Positions 42,176 through 52,060 of a stretch of DNA of 64,000 nt are shown here, in pieces. A model generated the notes under the pieces. The model did no database searches and was not told the origin of the DNA. It saw nothing but the letters and a program-made list of their open reading frames with translations. Position 1 is the first letter of the stretch. Each line of letters begins with the position of its first letter. The translations under genes and the position numbers were made by a program. This DNA comes from Tardiphaga robiniae (GTDB taxonomy: Bacteria > Pseudomonadota > Alphaproteobacteria > Rhizobiales > Xanthobacteraceae), in the NCBI RefSeq assembly GCF_001618955.1, contig NZ_LVYV01000001.1, positions 751,501-815,500 of the forward strand, read 5' to 3'.

Positions 42176-43429
42176 TTAGCCGCGGAACAGCGACAGGATG
42201 CTCTGGCTGCCGGCGTTGGCGATCGACAGCGCCTGGATGCCCAGCTGCTGCTGCGTCTGCAAGGCCTGGAGGCGGGTCGATTCGGCGTTCATGTCTGCGT
42301 CGACGAGCTGGCCGATACCGCGATCGAGCGAGTCAGTCAGGGTCTTGACGAAGTTCTGCTGCAGGCCAATGCGGTTCTTGATGGCGCCGAGGTTGGTAGC
42401 GGAGTCAGTGATCTTGGCCAGTGCCTTGTCGGTACCCGAGATGTAGGTCTCGAGCTTGGCGAGGTCCGCCGCGTTGTCGGTGAGCTTCGAGATGTCCATC
42501 GACGAAACACTGAAGGTTTCCCAGGCAGTGCCGGTATAGGCGTCCATGGTGCCGTCGAGAACGCCCTTCTTGGAGTCGAGGGGCGCGGCAAGCGCGGTCA
42601 GTGTGACAGCGGGGCCGAAGCCGGCAACGCTGGCATCGACCGCAACGTTGGCGTCGTTGCGGCTCTTGAATGCGAGCTGCGTGCCATTGCCCGCGATACC
42701 AACCGTCAGACCTTCGATGCCGAGCGAGTTGATCGCCGCGGCAACGTCATTGATCGACGAACCCTTGGCGATCGAGACGTTGATCGCCGCAGCGGCACCG
42801 ACGGTCACCGTGATGTTGCCGCCGACGTCGGTGGCAGCAGCATAGGCCGTGCTGGTACCCGTCGGGAACGTCTGGGCAATATAGGCCGTGTCAACATTCG
42901 CGTCGTAGAGCTTGATCGCATTGAGGTCGACCGAGAGCGTGTCAATCTGGACGGCGCCGCCGGCGCGGGAGAACGACGACACGACGCTCTTGGTCGCGTT
43001 GTAGCTGGCGCTGCTCGAATCACCCGAGATCCAGTTCTCACCGTTGAAAACCGCGCTGTCGGCGGTGTTCTTCAGCTGCTTCTGCAGTTCGGTGATTTCG
43101 CTCTGGATCTTCGCGCGGTCAACGCCCGGCGTACGGGCAGCAACCAGCTTGGCCTTGATCGACGACACGACGTCAACCGTGGCGCTCAGGCCGGTATACA
43201 TCGTGTCGATGGTCGCAGCGCCGAGACCGAGAGCGTCCTGCACGGCGCCCAGAGCCTGAACGTCCGAACGCATCGTGGTGGCGATCGACCAGTAAGCGGC
43301 ATTGTCCGAAGCGGTCGACACGCGATAGCCGGTCGAGATACGGTTCATCGTGGTGGAGAGGTTGGCATCGACCGAGCGCAGGGTCTGCAGCGCGGTCATG
43401 GCCTGGGAGTTGGTCATCAAGCTAGACAT
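42176..43429 (-). CDS. Flagellin
   Basis: A 417-residue filament subunit with the conserved N-terminal (MSSLMTNSQAMTALQTLRSV, RISTGYRVSTASDNAAYWSI) and C-terminal helices (QQNFVKTLTDSLDRGIGQLV, QQQLGIQALSIANAGSQSIL) and a variable Ala/Thr-rich centre. ATG 43429 follows AAAGGGA; the longer frame upstream is not needed. It is monocistronic, with its own leader and a strong hairpin after the stop. FlaF and FlbT from the same cluster are expected to control it post-transcriptionally. Only one flagellin gene is in the window. Confidence 0.96.
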   Translation of the reverse strand: MSSLMTNSQAMTALQTLRSVDANLSTTMNRISTGYRVSTASDNAAYWSIATTMRSDVQALGAVQDALGLGAATIDTMYTGLSATVDVVSSIKAKLVAARTPGVDRAKIQSEITELQKQLKNTADSAVFNGENWISGDSSSASYNATKSVVSSFSRAGGAVQIDTLSVDLNAIKLYDANVDTAYIAQTFPTGTSTAYAAATDVGGNITVTVGAAAAINVSIAKGSSINDVAAAINSLGIEGLTVGIAGNGTQLAFKSRNDANVAVDASVAGFGPAVTLTALAAPLDSKKGVLDGTMDAYTGTAWETFSVSSMDISKLTDNAADLAKLETYISGTDKALAKITDSATNLGAIKNRIGLQQNFVKTLTDSLDRGIGQLVDADMNAESTRLQALQTQQQLGIQALSIANAGSQSILSLFRG

Positions 43430-43609
43430 CGTATGTCCCTTTAATTTGATTGATTTGCTGGGGACATACCGGACTTTCACCGGTACGAGAGGGCGGCATC
43501 ATGCCTTTGGAATGTCGATATCTGATCGACCCAACCTGTCGTGAATTGCAAGCTATCCGCCAAACCTTACCCAAAGCTGAAGGGAGCGGCGGCTCGTATA
43601 GTTAACAGC

Positions 43610-43652
43610 GATCATTTGATTCGTCACTTACCTTGTGATGAATCAAATGATC
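43610..43652 (-). terminator. Long inverted repeat after fliP / ahead of flagellin
   Basis: GATCATTTGATTC (43610-43622) and GAATCAAATGATC (43640-43652) are perfect 13-base arms, extending inward to TCAC/GTGA with one mismatch. The right arm touches the fliP stop codon. It may end the fliP operon or, being at the start of the 220-base flagellin upstream region, bind a regulator. Confidence 0.55.
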
Positions 43653-44386
43653 TAGAGAAATGACTTCACAAGACCAACTGCGAGCAAATTCCAGCCGTCG
43701 ATCAGTACGAAGAATAGTACCTTGAACGGTAGCGCGAATACCGTGGGCGGCATCATCATCATGCCCATCGACATCGTTAGCGTTGCAACGATCATGTCGA
43801 TCACCAAGAACGGCATGACGACAAGAAAGCCGATTTCGAATGCGCGGCGAAGTTCCGACACCATGAAAGCCGGAATGATGATTCGCAGGTCGATCCGCTG
43901 ACCTTCGAGTTTGATCTTCATGCTCTCGGCAGCGAGGTTCTCGAAGGTCTGCAGATCCTTTTCACGTACGTGCTGCAACATGAAATCCCGGAATGGGTCT
44001 GTGACCCGCGAATAGGCTTCCTGCTCGGTGATCTCATTCTTCATCAGGGGCTGAAGGCCATTCTGCCACGCGCGATCGAAAGTCGGCGCCATCACATAGA
44101 ATGTGAGGAACAGCGCAAGGCTGATCATCACGATGTTCGCCGGCGTAGTCTGCAGGCCGAGCCCCGTGCGCAGGAATGAGAGCGCAACGACAAACCGCGT
44201 GAAGCTCGTCACCATGATGAGCAAGCCTGGCGCCAATGAGAGCACCGTCAGCAGCGCGACCATCTGGATGATTCGTCCGCTGGCGCTGCCTTCGCCCTGC
44301 GGAAGCAGGGTCGACAGATCCGGAACCTGCGCCACTGCAGCCGTCGGCAGAAGCACCAGGAGCAGGATCGGAATGATACGCTTCAT
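43652..44386 (-). CDS. fliP: Flagellar export gate protein FliP
   Basis: A 244-residue protein with a signal peptide (ILLLVLLPTAAVAQV) and four membrane helices. LLIMVTSFTRFVVALSFLRT and the C-terminal FLVVMPFLVIDMIVATLTMS are the FliP signatures. Five copies form the export channel core. The start overlaps the fliL stop. Confidence 0.96.
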   Translation of the reverse strand: MKRIIPILLLVLLPTAAVAQVPDLSTLLPQGEGSASGRIIQMVALLTVLSLAPGLLIMVTSFTRFVVALSFLRTGLGLQTTPANIVMISLALFLTFYVMAPTFDRAWQNGLQPLMKNEITEQEAYSRVTDPFRDFMLQHVREKDLQTFENLAAESMKIKLEGQRIDLRIIIPAFMVSELRRAFEIGFLVVMPFLVIDMIVATLTMSMGMMMMPPTVFALPFKVLFFVLIDGWNLLAVGLVKSFL

Positions 44387-44868
44387 TGCACCACCAGCGT
44401 CTCGATAATCAGCTCACGAACCTTGCCGCTCGAGCGCGTAAGCGCGCGCTCATTCAGGTCTTCCCGCAGATATTGCAGGCCGCGGGCGCCCTCGATCTGG
44501 GCCGGTGTGAGCGTGCGCAGATAGGCCGCAACATCCTCGCCGATGCGGGCGACCACGATACTCGCCTCCTCCTCGGTCAATTTATCGGTCACGATCGATG
44601 CCTCCATGCGAATCCAGGCATTTGGCGGCGCCGCCAGATTGGTCACGACCGGTGTGATCTTGCGCAGACGATCATTGGCATTGAAGGCCGACGAGATCGG
44701 CTTTTCTGGGACTTCCTTCTGGCTTTCACTGATGCGCTGGAACGTCGACATCAAATGCAGGCTTGCCAGCGCTCCAGCCCCGACCGAGAGCGCGGTGACG
44801 AGCAGCAGGGCGCCAAACCACTGCATGAAGCCAGGACGCTGACCTTCATTCGCGGTGTCATCGGCCAT
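44383..44868 (-). CDS. fliL: Flagellar basal-body protein FliL
   Basis: A 161-residue protein with one N-terminal membrane helix (WFGALLLVTALSVGAGALAS) and a periplasmic domain ending in TRSSGKVRELIIETLVVQ, the FliL pattern. FliL surrounds the stator and supports torque under load. It sits between flgH and fliP, as in other rhizobia. Confidence 0.88.
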   Translation of the reverse strand: MADDTANEGQRPGFMQWFGALLLVTALSVGAGALASLHLMSTFQRISESQKEVPEKPISSAFNANDRLRKITPVVTNLAAPPNAWIRMEASIVTDKLTEEEASIVVARIGEDVAAYLRTLTPAQIEGARGLQYLREDLNERALTRSSGKVRELIIETLVVQ

Positions 44869-44880
44869 AAGCGATCCTCA

Positions 44881-45585
44881 TCAGAACGGCGCGACCTGGT
44901 CGTAGACCTGTTGACCCCAGTTCGGCTGCTGCACTTCCATCGACCGGCCGCGCCCGCCATACGAAATGCGGGCTTCGGCGATCTTCTCGTAGGCGATGGT
45001 GTTGTTGCGGCTGATATCGATCGGGCGCACGATACCGCCGACATTGACGATGCGCATTTCGTAATTGACGCGCATCTCCTGCGAACCGCTGACCAGGAGA
45101 TTGCCGTTCGGGAGTACGTCGACAACGACGGCAGCCACCGAGAAACGCACTTCTTCATTGCGGTCGATCTTACCAGCGCCCTTGTTCGATGATTGGGATT
45201 TGACGTTGGTGTCGAAGTTTCCGGCAGAAAGCCATTTGGCGATATTGGCCGAGTAATCGGACTCAACCTTGATCTGCGAGTCGCGCGACCGATCCGTCTT
45301 GTTGTCGAGGATCGCCTTATCGTTCATCAGGATGTTCACGGTCAGAATATCTCCGACCCGCGTCGCCCGCGAATCGCGATAGAGATCCTTACGGTCATTC
45401 CAGATCGAGTGAGGGCCTGCGCTGCGATAGGCGCGTCTCTCGATCGGAATTGCGCGCGCATCAACCTGCATACCGTTGCCGATCGGCGACATGTAGGGCG
45501 CCTGACCAACCTCGGCGAGATTGCTGGCGCAACCCGTCAGGCACGACAGTGCGACCGGAATCAGAGTCACTCTCAACCACATCAT
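44881..45585 (-). CDS. flgH: Flagellar L-ring lipoprotein FlgH
   Basis: A 234-residue lipoprotein with lipobox LTGC (lipidated C19). Conserved stretches include DILTVNILMNDKAILDNKTD, VDVLPNGNLLVSGSQEMRVN and GGIVRPIDISRNNTIAYEKI. It builds the outer-membrane ring around the rod together with FlgI. It overlaps the motE stop by four bases. Confidence 0.96.
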   Translation of the reverse strand: MMWLRVTLIPVALSCLTGCASNLAEVGQAPYMSPIGNGMQVDARAIPIERRAYRSAGPHSIWNDRKDLYRDSRATRVGDILTVNILMNDKAILDNKTDRSRDSQIKVESDYSANIAKWLSAGNFDTNVKSQSSNKGAGKIDRNEEVRFSVAAVVVDVLPNGNLLVSGSQEMRVNYEMRIVNVGGIVRPIDISRNNTIAYEKIAEARISYGGRGRSMEVQQPNWGQQVYDQVAPF

Positions 45586-46238
45586 TTCTTGGCTTTCCCG
45601 TCGTCTGTGCGACGCATCCCGGCAAGCGTGTCGGCGAGGTGTGCGCCACGTGCCGGTTCCATTTCATTGAGAATCGCGCTGGCGACGCGAACGCGCAGCT
45701 TGGCGAGAACAGCAGCTGCCGTGTCATCAGCCATGCTGGCAATCTGCTGCGCCGCAGCTTCGGGGTTCATGCGCGAATAGATTTCAACGACGCTGTCTTC
45801 CGCCTTTTTGAGAAATTCTTCGCGCAGCTTCAGCCATTCCTCATATTCGGCTCGCTTGGCCTCAAGTTCGGCAATGCGTAGCTTCAGCTTGGATTCTGTC
45901 GCTTCGAGCTCTTTCTGCTGCCACGCCACACGGGCATCGAGCGCCTGGTCTGCGATGTTGCTGCAAAAGCGCGCGACGTCGGATTCCTGGGAGTTCGCGG
46001 CTGCGCTATCCTTTTTGTCGATTGCGCCCGTGATCAGCGCCGAATCGGTGGACGGACGCACCACCGGGTCCTGCTTGTTTGCAGCCGGGCGGGGGCGCGC
46101 GACTTGCGGCGTCTTTGCAAATTCGCCGAGGTTCAACGGTTTTGAGAGCTTCTGCTCGGGTTCGGCCAATGCCTGTGTGGACAGCACCATACCGACCAAC
46201 ATGAGGAACTTGATCGATCGATTTGCGACGCGCGCCAT
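45582..46238 (-). CDS. motE: MotC chaperone MotE
   Basis: A signal peptide (FLMLVGMVLSTQALA) is followed by a disordered part, a coiled coil (WQQKELEATESKLKLRIAEL, EYEEWLKLREEFLKKAEDSV) and a MgtE-N-like domain (RMNPEAAAQQIASMADDTAA). This matches MotE of Sinorhizobium, a periplasmic chaperone for MotC folding. Length 218. It lies between flgI and flgH in the ring part of the operon. Confidence 0.85.
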   Translation of the reverse strand: MARVANRSIKFLMLVGMVLSTQALAEPEQKLSKPLNLGEFAKTPQVARPRPAANKQDPVVRPSTDSALITGAIDKKDSAAANSQESDVARFCSNIADQALDARVAWQQKELEATESKLKLRIAELEAKRAEYEEWLKLREEFLKKAEDSVVEIYSRMNPEAAAQQIASMADDTAAAVLAKLRVRVASAILNEMEPARGAHLADTLAGMRRTDDGKAKK

Positions 46239-46303
46239 TCGTGTTCTCGTGGTTCAGCTGAGCGAGCGTTGCACGCTTTGGCTTGCGTGACGCTGACCCG
46301 GGC

Positions 46304-47404
46304 TTACTGGATGACGAGTTCCGCTTGCAGCGCGCCGGCCGCCTTGATCGCCTGCAAGATAGCGATGATTCCCTGCGGCTTCAGGCCGATCTGATTGAGA
46401 CCACGCACCAGGCGCTGTAAGTCCGCACCACGCAGAATTGCGATCTTGGCGCCTGGCTCATTCGCTTCGATGAAGGTTTGCGGCACCACCTTCGTCTCGC
46501 CGCGCGCGAATGGGTTCGGTTGCGACACGATCGGCGCTTCGGTGATTCGCACCGACAGATTTCCATGGGTGACCGCTACCGTCGAAATCTGTACGTTACG
46601 ACCGATGACCACCGTTCCAGTACGCTCGTCGACGACGACCCGTGCCGGTGTATCCGGCTCGACCAGCAATTCCTCGATCTCGGCGATGAACCGCACCGGC
46701 GACGTGCCGCGCGGGCGCGACAGCACGATGGTACGATAATCGCGCTCGAAGGCCACGACCTTCTGATAGCGGCCATTTCCGTGCGCGTTGATCGCATCCA
46801 TAATCCGCGTCGCGGTGACGAAATCCGGATTTTTCAATTCGAGAATGAGCGATTCCATCTCGCTGAACCGCCCCTTCACTTCACGCTCGATCAGCGCGCC
46901 GTTGGGAATTCGGCCAGCGGTGGCCACGCCCTGACTCAGTGTTTGTGCAGCGCCTTCAACGTTGTAGCCGCCCACGGCGATCGCACCTTGCGCGACGGCG
47001 TAGGTTTCACCATCGGCGCCGCGCAATTGCGTCATCACCAGCGTTCCGCCAAGCAGGGATGACGCGTCGCCCAGCGACGAAATCGCGACGTCGATTCGCG
47101 AACCACCCGCGACAAACGGCGGCAGATCGGCCGTCACAACGACGGCGGCAACGTTACGCGTGCGCAACGAGGTGCCACGGATATTGATGCCCATATTGTC
47201 GAGCATCGATTGCAACGATTGTTCGGTGAACGGCGCGTTGCGCAACGTGTCACCGGTGCCCTTGAGGCCGATCACAAGGCCATAGCCGAGGATTTGGTTC
47301 TCCCGCACGCCCTTGAGGTTGGCGATGTCCTTCACACGCACAGCGGCATCTGCCGCCGAGATCGAAAGCGAAAGCAGGAGACCGCAAAGGAGACGCAGCA
47401 TCAT
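46304..47404 (-). CDS. flgI: Flagellar P-ring protein FlgI
   Basis: A 366-residue periplasmic protein with a signal peptide (LLCGLLLSLSISAADA). VRVKDIANLKGVRENQILGY and GLVIGLKGTGDTLRNAPFTE are the conserved N-terminus of FlgI. It forms the peptidoglycan-layer ring. The start overlaps the flgA stop; flgA is its assembly chaperone. Confidence 0.97.
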   Translation of the reverse strand: MMLRLLCGLLLSLSISAADAAVRVKDIANLKGVRENQILGYGLVIGLKGTGDTLRNAPFTEQSLQSMLDNMGINIRGTSLRTRNVAAVVVTADLPPFVAGGSRIDVAISSLGDASSLLGGTLVMTQLRGADGETYAVAQGAIAVGGYNVEGAAQTLSQGVATAGRIPNGALIEREVKGRFSEMESLILELKNPDFVTATRIMDAINAHGNGRYQKVVAFERDYRTIVLSRPRGTSPVRFIAEIEELLVEPDTPARVVVDERTGTVVIGRNVQISTVAVTHGNLSVRITEAPIVSQPNPFARGETKVVPQTFIEANEPGAKIAILRGADLQRLVRGLNQIGLKPQGIIAILQAIKAAGALQAELVIQ

Positions 47405-47877
47405 CCGTTCTGAATCCGTACTGATCCGTCCTGCTGGACGATGCCCCGGATCGTGACGCCGGTATCGAGGTTGCGAAGCTGCACCATCATGCCGGCACTG
47501 CCCGACTGCAGGGATGTTGCATAGGTGACGATAATGAGCCCATCATCCTCGACGAGCACCTTCACCACAGCGCCGCGGGTGACGGCCTTCAGATCTTCGA
47601 GACCGTTAATCGGAATCAGGTGTCCCGCCAACAGAGTACGGCGCGCAATGCGGCCAACGAGGGACGCACGGTCGTTGATGAACGCACTTGCGCCCTGAAT
47701 ATTGGGCGCAAAATTGCGATCCATGATCATCTCATCCCTGATGACGTCACCGGGATAGATGGCTGTAGCCGGCACCGGATAGCGGACAGACTCGTCAGCG
47801 GCCTGAGCGACGCTTGAAATGCCGGTCGCGAGCACAACGCTCGCGAGCCAGCGGGTGACGATAGTGACTGCGCGCAT
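47401..47877 (-). CDS. flgA: P-ring assembly chaperone FlgA
   Basis: A 158-residue secreted protein with a signal peptide (WLASVVLATGISSVAQA) and an SAF domain (YPVPATAIYPGDVIRDEMIM, ASLVGRIARRTLLAGHLIPI). It helps FlgI form the P ring. Between flgG and flgI, with a four-base overlap to flgI. Confidence 0.93.
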   Translation of the reverse strand: MRAVTIVTRWLASVVLATGISSVAQAADESVRYPVPATAIYPGDVIRDEMIMDRNFAPNIQGASAFINDRASLVGRIARRTLLAGHLIPINGLEDLKAVTRGAVVKVLVEDDGLIIVTYATSLQSGSAGMMVQLRNLDTGVTIRGIVQQDGSVRIQNG

Positions 47878-47902
47878 CAGGCCGAGATCCCGTTCTGTGG
47901 AT

Positions 47903-48691
47903 TTACCGCATGCCCTTCGAGATGGTCGATGCCATCTCGTCAGCCGCCTGGATGACTTTGGAGTTCATCTCATAGGATCGCTGCGCCGATATCAGCTCGG
48001 TAATCTCCTTCACCGGATCAACGTTCGAGCTCTCGAGATAGTTTTGATGTAGCTTACCGTAGCCAATATCGCCCGCGAAACCGACAACCGGCACGCCGGA
48101 TGACACCGTCTCGCGATAGAGATTTCCGCCCAGTGGATCCAGACCGGCTTCATTGGAGAAGTTCGCGAGCGAGAGCTGGCCCAACTGAACGGGTGCAACG
48201 TTGCCGTCGACCTTGGCAAAGACCTGGCCGGACTCGTTGACAATCACGTCGACGGCGTTCTGCGGGACGATGATCGCCGGTGTTACCAGATAGCCGTCCG
48301 CCGTCACGAGCTGACGGTTTTCATTCAGGTTGAACGCACCGGCGCGCGTGTAGAGCGTCTCGCCGTTGGGACCCGCGATCTGGAACCAGCCACGGCCATT
48401 GATCGCGAGATCATAGGTGTTGCCGGTCTGCGCCATTGCTCCCTGCAAATGCAGTTTGCGCACGGCAGCCGAACGCACACCGAGACCGAGCTTCGCACCT
48501 TCGGGCACCGCGCCCTCACCGCTTCGATTGGGCACGCCCTGTGCGCGGTCGATCTGATAGAATAGATCGGTGAATTCCGCGCGGGAGCGCTTGTATGAGG
48601 TCGTATTGATATTCGCGATATTATTCGCGATCACTTCGACATTAAGCTGCTGCGCGCCCATACCGGTGGCAGCAATGGCCAGAGCTCTCAT
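47903..48691 (-). CDS. flgG: Distal rod protein FlgG
   Basis: A 262-residue rod protein. [20 protein letters not shown] and [20 protein letters not shown] are the N-terminal signature; [20 protein letters not shown] is the C-terminal one. It forms the distal rod that passes through the P and L rings. It is nine bases downstream of fliE. Confidence 0.96.
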   Translation of the reverse strand: MRALAIAATGMGAQQLNVEVIANNIANINTTSYKRSRAEFTDLFYQIDRAQGVPNRSGEGAVPEGAKLGLGVRSAAVRKLHLQGAMAQTGNTYDLAINGRGWFQIAGPNGETLYTRAGAFNLNENRQLVTADGYLVTPAIIVPQNAVDVIVNESGQVFAKVDGNVAPVQLGQLSLANFSNEAGLDPLGGNLYRETVSSGVPVVGFAGDIGYGKLHQNYLESSNVDPVKEITELISAQRSYEMNSKVIQAADEMASTISKGMR

Positions 48692-48700
48692 GATTAAACC

Positions 48701-49021
48701 TCAAATCGCCATTCGGCTGACTTCTTGATACGCCTGAACGACCTTGTCGCGGACGGCGACAGCCATCTGCAATGACCGTTCGGCAGACATGACCGCTTCG
48801 ACCACCTTCTGTGCCGAGAGCTTACCGTGGATGGACTGGATTGACGCGGCTTCGCCGGCCTTGATCGAACCGATGGCATCGGCTGCGACCTGTTCGAGGA
48901 CGTTGTTGAAACCGACGGTGGCCGCGCCGGGCTGCACTGCGGGTGTCGCGGAATTGATGACTTCGCTGGTTTTGGCGAGCTCGCCAGCACTGCTGATGAC
49001 TGAGGATACCGCTTCAAGCAT
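48701..49021 (-). CDS. fliE: MS-ring/rod junction protein FliE
   Basis: A 106-residue helical protein ending KVVEAVMSAERSLQMAVAVR and DKVVQAYQEVSRMAI, the FliE signature. It joins the MS ring to the rod and is an early export substrate. It follows flgC by two bases. Confidence 0.95.
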   Translation of the reverse strand: MLEAVSSVISSAGELAKTSEVINSATPAVQPGAATVGFNNVLEQVAADAIGSIKAGEAASIQSIHGKLSAQKVVEAVMSAERSLQMAVAVRDKVVQAYQEVSRMAI

Positions 49022-49023
49022 AA

Positions 49024-49446
49024 TTAGCTCCTCAAGAGATCGATGGTCATCGACACCATGGATCTCACCTGTTTGATGACCTGTAGGTTGGCCTCGAAGG
49101 ACCGGTTGGTTTCCCGCATGTCGCCCATTTCGATCAATGAGTTCACATTGGGCAGCTTTACGTAGCCCGTCGGATCGGCGGCCGGATGGCCTGGCTCATA
49201 ATCCACGCGGAACGGCGCCTGATCGGTTCCGATATCCTTGACCTTGACCATGCGCACGCCGGCTGCACGGTCCATCTCCGCGGTGAAGGTCGTCGTCTTG
49301 CGACGATAGGGGTCGGAGCCGGGCGTACGTCCGGTCGAATTGGCATTGGCAAGGTTCTCCGACACGACACGCAGGCGAGTCGACTGCGCCTCGAGGCCGG
49401 AACTTGCGATCTGAACAGATGCCTGCAACGGATCAATCATCGTCAT
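49024..49446 (-). CDS. flgC: Proximal rod protein FlgC
   Basis: A 140-residue rod protein: [20 protein letters not shown] with ANANSTG at the N-terminus, and [20 protein letters not shown] at the C-terminus. It polymerizes with FlgB and FlgF in the proximal rod. It follows flgB by five bases. Confidence 0.96.
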   Translation of the reverse strand: MTMIDPLQASVQIASSGLEAQSTRLRVVSENLANANSTGRTPGSDPYRRKTTTFTAEMDRAAGVRMVKVKDIGTDQAPFRVDYEPGHPAADPTGYVKLPNVNSLIEMGDMRETNRSFEANLQVIKQVRSMVSMTIDLLRS

Positions 49447-49451
49447 TCCCC

Positions 49452-49829
49452 TCAGGTCTTCATGCTTGTCATGAACATGCGATGGAACGATTTGACGATC
49501 GCCGTATTCAGTGAATAGTCGCGATTGATATCGCCGGCCTTCAGCATTTCCTGCTCGAGGCTGACAGAGTTGCCGGAATGCACGGTTTCCCAGCTCTTCT
49601 CCTTGCGCATGCCCTGGGCCTCAACTGAAGAACCGGTCGTGATGTGCGCTGGTGACGTCACGGTCACAGGCACGACCTTCGATTCGAGAATCTTGTTGAA
49701 CGGCTCGATGTCCTGCGCGCGATAGCCCGGCGTGTTCGCATTGGCGACATTCGCCGAGATTGCGGACTGCCGCAGCGACAGCCATCGCTCATGCGATGAG
49801 GCGACGTCGAAAAGATAGACGGGTCCCAC
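49452..49829 (-). CDS. flgB: Proximal rod protein FlgB
   Basis: A 125-residue rod protein: [20 protein letters not shown] with AQDIEPF near the start, and a C-terminal helix [20 protein letters not shown]. First of the rod run flgB-flgC-fliE-flgG-flgA-flgI-motE-flgH-fliL-fliP; a gap of 92 bases to flhB suggests a promoter here. Confidence 0.94.
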   Translation of the reverse strand: MGPVYLFDVASSHERWLSLRQSAISANVANANTPGYRAQDIEPFNKILESKVVPVTVTSPAHITTGSSVEAQGMRKEKSWETVHSGNSVSLEQEMLKAGDINRDYSLNTAIVKSFHRMFMTSMKT

Positions 49830-49921
49830 TTATCCCCCAAGATCCATGATTCCTTCATCATGGTTTACGAGTGGAAACTTGTCCGAGGCTGGAGGTGCGC
49901 ATCACGCCATGCGTAGCGCAC

Positions 49922-50998
49922 TTATACATTCGTCTTCTGCTTGCGCGAATGCAGGAAGTAGATGATTTCCGCGACGGGACGGAAGAACTCCGCTGGAATC
50001 ATTTTATCAATATAGGCAACGTCGTACATCGAGCGCGCCAGCATCTTGTCTTCCACGACGGGCACGCCGTTCTTCTCGGCGATTTCCCTTATTTTCAGCG
50101 CAATGAGATCCTGGCCCTTCGCAAGCACCGTCGGTGCAGCGTCTTCGCCCTGCTTGTACTTCAGCGCAATCGCGTAATGCGTCGGATTCGCGATAACCAG
50201 TGTAGCGCGGGGCACGGCCGCCAGCATCGACTTGCGAGCCCGGTCGCGCGCCAGCGAACGCAGCCGCGATTTGACGATCGGATCGCCTTCGGCCTGCTTG
50301 AATTCATCCTTGATCTCCTGCTTCGTCATGCGCAGTTCACGGCGCCAATGGAAGCGTGCCCAGACGAGATCGAGCGATACCAGGACAATGGTCGCAATGC
50401 TGATGGCGGAGACAAGTCGCATTGCCGTAGTCAGCACCAATTCCGGGACAGCCGCCGGATCGCTAAACAATGCATTCACGGCCACGGCCTCCTCAGCCCG
50501 CAGGACGATCATCACGACCAGACTGATAGCGACAAACTTGAAGACCGACTTTCCGAATTCCACACGTCCCTGCGCACCGAAGATTCTGCCCCAGCCTTTC
50601 GCTATTGAGATGCGCGAGGCTTCCGGCTGGATGCGATCAAACACAATTCGCGGCGCGTTCTGCAGGAAAGATGATGCCAGCCCGGCCAGCATCAGGACGA
50701 TAACAATCGGAATAACCAGTCCCGCCGCACTCATACCGACCGCGGTGAGCAACTCAATAGCATCCGTTCCATTGCGGATGCGGATACCCGACGGATCGTC
50801 GATCAATCGGGTTAAAGTGAATGTCAACTTTCTGACGTTGTCGGTGGTCAGAAAGCTTTGAATAATCAATAGCGCGAGCATAGAGGCGAAGATCGGCGCT
50901 TCGCGCGAGACCGGGATCTGCCCCTTCTCGACGGAATCACGAACCTTCTTCTCTGTCGCCTCTTCGGTTTTACTGTCCTTATCGGGTTCGTCAGACAC
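49922..50998 (-). CDS. flhB: Flagellar export switch protein FlhB
   Basis: A 358-residue protein with four membrane helices and a cytoplasmic tail. The autocleavage site NPTH is present in VIANPTHYAIALKY. It switches export from hook to filament proteins in response to the hook-length protein (here the MotD-like one). The N-terminus (KTEEATEKKVRDSVEKGQIP) is typical. It follows fliG by 12 bases. Confidence 0.97.
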   Translation of the reverse strand: MSDEPDKDSKTEEATEKKVRDSVEKGQIPVSREAPIFASMLALLIIQSFLTTDNVRKLTFTLTRLIDDPSGIRIRNGTDAIELLTAVGMSAAGLVIPIVIVLMLAGLASSFLQNAPRIVFDRIQPEASRISIAKGWGRIFGAQGRVEFGKSVFKFVAISLVVMIVLRAEEAVAVNALFSDPAAVPELVLTTAMRLVSAISIATIVLVSLDLVWARFHWRRELRMTKQEIKDEFKQAEGDPIVKSRLRSLARDRARKSMLAAVPRATLVIANPTHYAIALKYKQGEDAAPTVLAKGQDLIALKIREIAEKNGVPVVEDKMLARSMYDVAYIDKMIPAEFFRPVAEIIYFLHSRKQKTNV

Positions 50999-51010
50999 AA
51001 TGCTCTATCT

Positions 51011-52048
51011 TCAGGTGAATACCGGCTGATCTTCTTGATCGGGATTGAGTTCGATTTCGCCGCGTCCGGCCATATCGAGCGCGAGGTCGGTAATGGCGCG
51101 CCGCGCATCCAGGATCTCGCGCTGATTCGCGGGGATACCGTTTGCCAGCTCGTGATCCACCAGACGACGGGTGCGCGAGGCGAGCGACGACAGAATGAGC
51201 TCGCGGAATGTCGTATCCGATCCCTTGAGCGCCATCACCACACGGTCTGTTGGGACCTGATCGAAGATCAGCATACGCGCCTTGGCCGTGAGGTTGACGA
51301 TATCGTCGAAGGTAAACAGCATGCCCTTCAGAATCTCGGCCGACTTCGGCCGCGATTCGGTGAGGTTCTTCAGCGATTCCTCCATCTGCGTCCGCTCCAT
51401 CTTGTTGATAATGTCAGCCATGCGCGGATAGGTGTCGGACGCCAGGTTGCGGGCGAAGTTGATCATGAAGTCTTCATGCATCGTCTTTTCGATAATGCTC
51501 ATGGCATCCTCAACAACAGGTTTGAGGCTGAGCATGCGCCGCATCAGGTCGTGACGGATATCCGGCGGCAGATGGCTCATCACGCGGGCAGCACAAGCCG
51601 GTTTCACGCGTGAGAGGATCAACGCCGCCGTTTGCGGGTGCTCCTTGAGAAGATAGTTGGCGAGCAGGCTTTCGGACACGAGTGAGATGCGTTCCCACAC
51701 CGACTTCGTCTTGTTGCCCAAAACTTCGGAGATAATGTCGGTAATCTGTTCCGGCGGCAGCACGCCGTTCAGCAGCTTCTCCAGCTCACCGACGGTGCCG
51801 AAGATATTCGGACCTTCCGAGAAATTCTGCGCGAATTCCTCGATGATCGCCTCGAGCTCAGGCCCCGAGATGGGCTTGAGCTCGGCCGCCGCGCGCGTGA
51901 CCAGTTTGATCTCTTCGGGATCGAACTCCCGAAGCAGGCCGCCTGAGAGCTCACGCCCCATGGCCAGCAGAAGAGCTGCCGCTTTCTCGGTGCCACCCAG
52001 CGGTTTGATGCTGGTGCCGGCGCGCTTAGCAGGTGCATTGAATGCCAT
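51011..52048 (-). CDS. fliG: Rotor switch protein FliG
   Basis: A 345-residue C-ring protein. KEHPQTAALILSRVKPACAA is the EHPQ motif that contacts FliM. MLFTFDDIVNL and DRVVMALKGSD lie in the C-terminal torque domain, with the charged helix that meets MotA (LILSSLASRTRRLVDHELAN). The N-terminal part binds FliF. Length is typical. It lies 12 bases after fliN. Confidence 0.97.
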   Translation of the reverse strand: MAFNAPAKRAGTSIKPLGGTEKAAALLLAMGRELSGGLLREFDPEEIKLVTRAAAELKPISGPELEAIIEEFAQNFSEGPNIFGTVGELEKLLNGVLPPEQITDIISEVLGNKTKSVWERISLVSESLLANYLLKEHPQTAALILSRVKPACAARVMSHLPPDIRHDLMRRMLSLKPVVEDAMSIIEKTMHEDFMINFARNLASDTYPRMADIINKMERTQMEESLKNLTESRPKSAEILKGMLFTFDDIVNLTAKARMLIFDQVPTDRVVMALKGSDTTFRELILSSLASRTRRLVDHELANGIPANQREILDARRAITDLALDMAGRGEIELNPDQEDQPVFT

Positions 52049-52060
52049 GGGAAAATCTCT

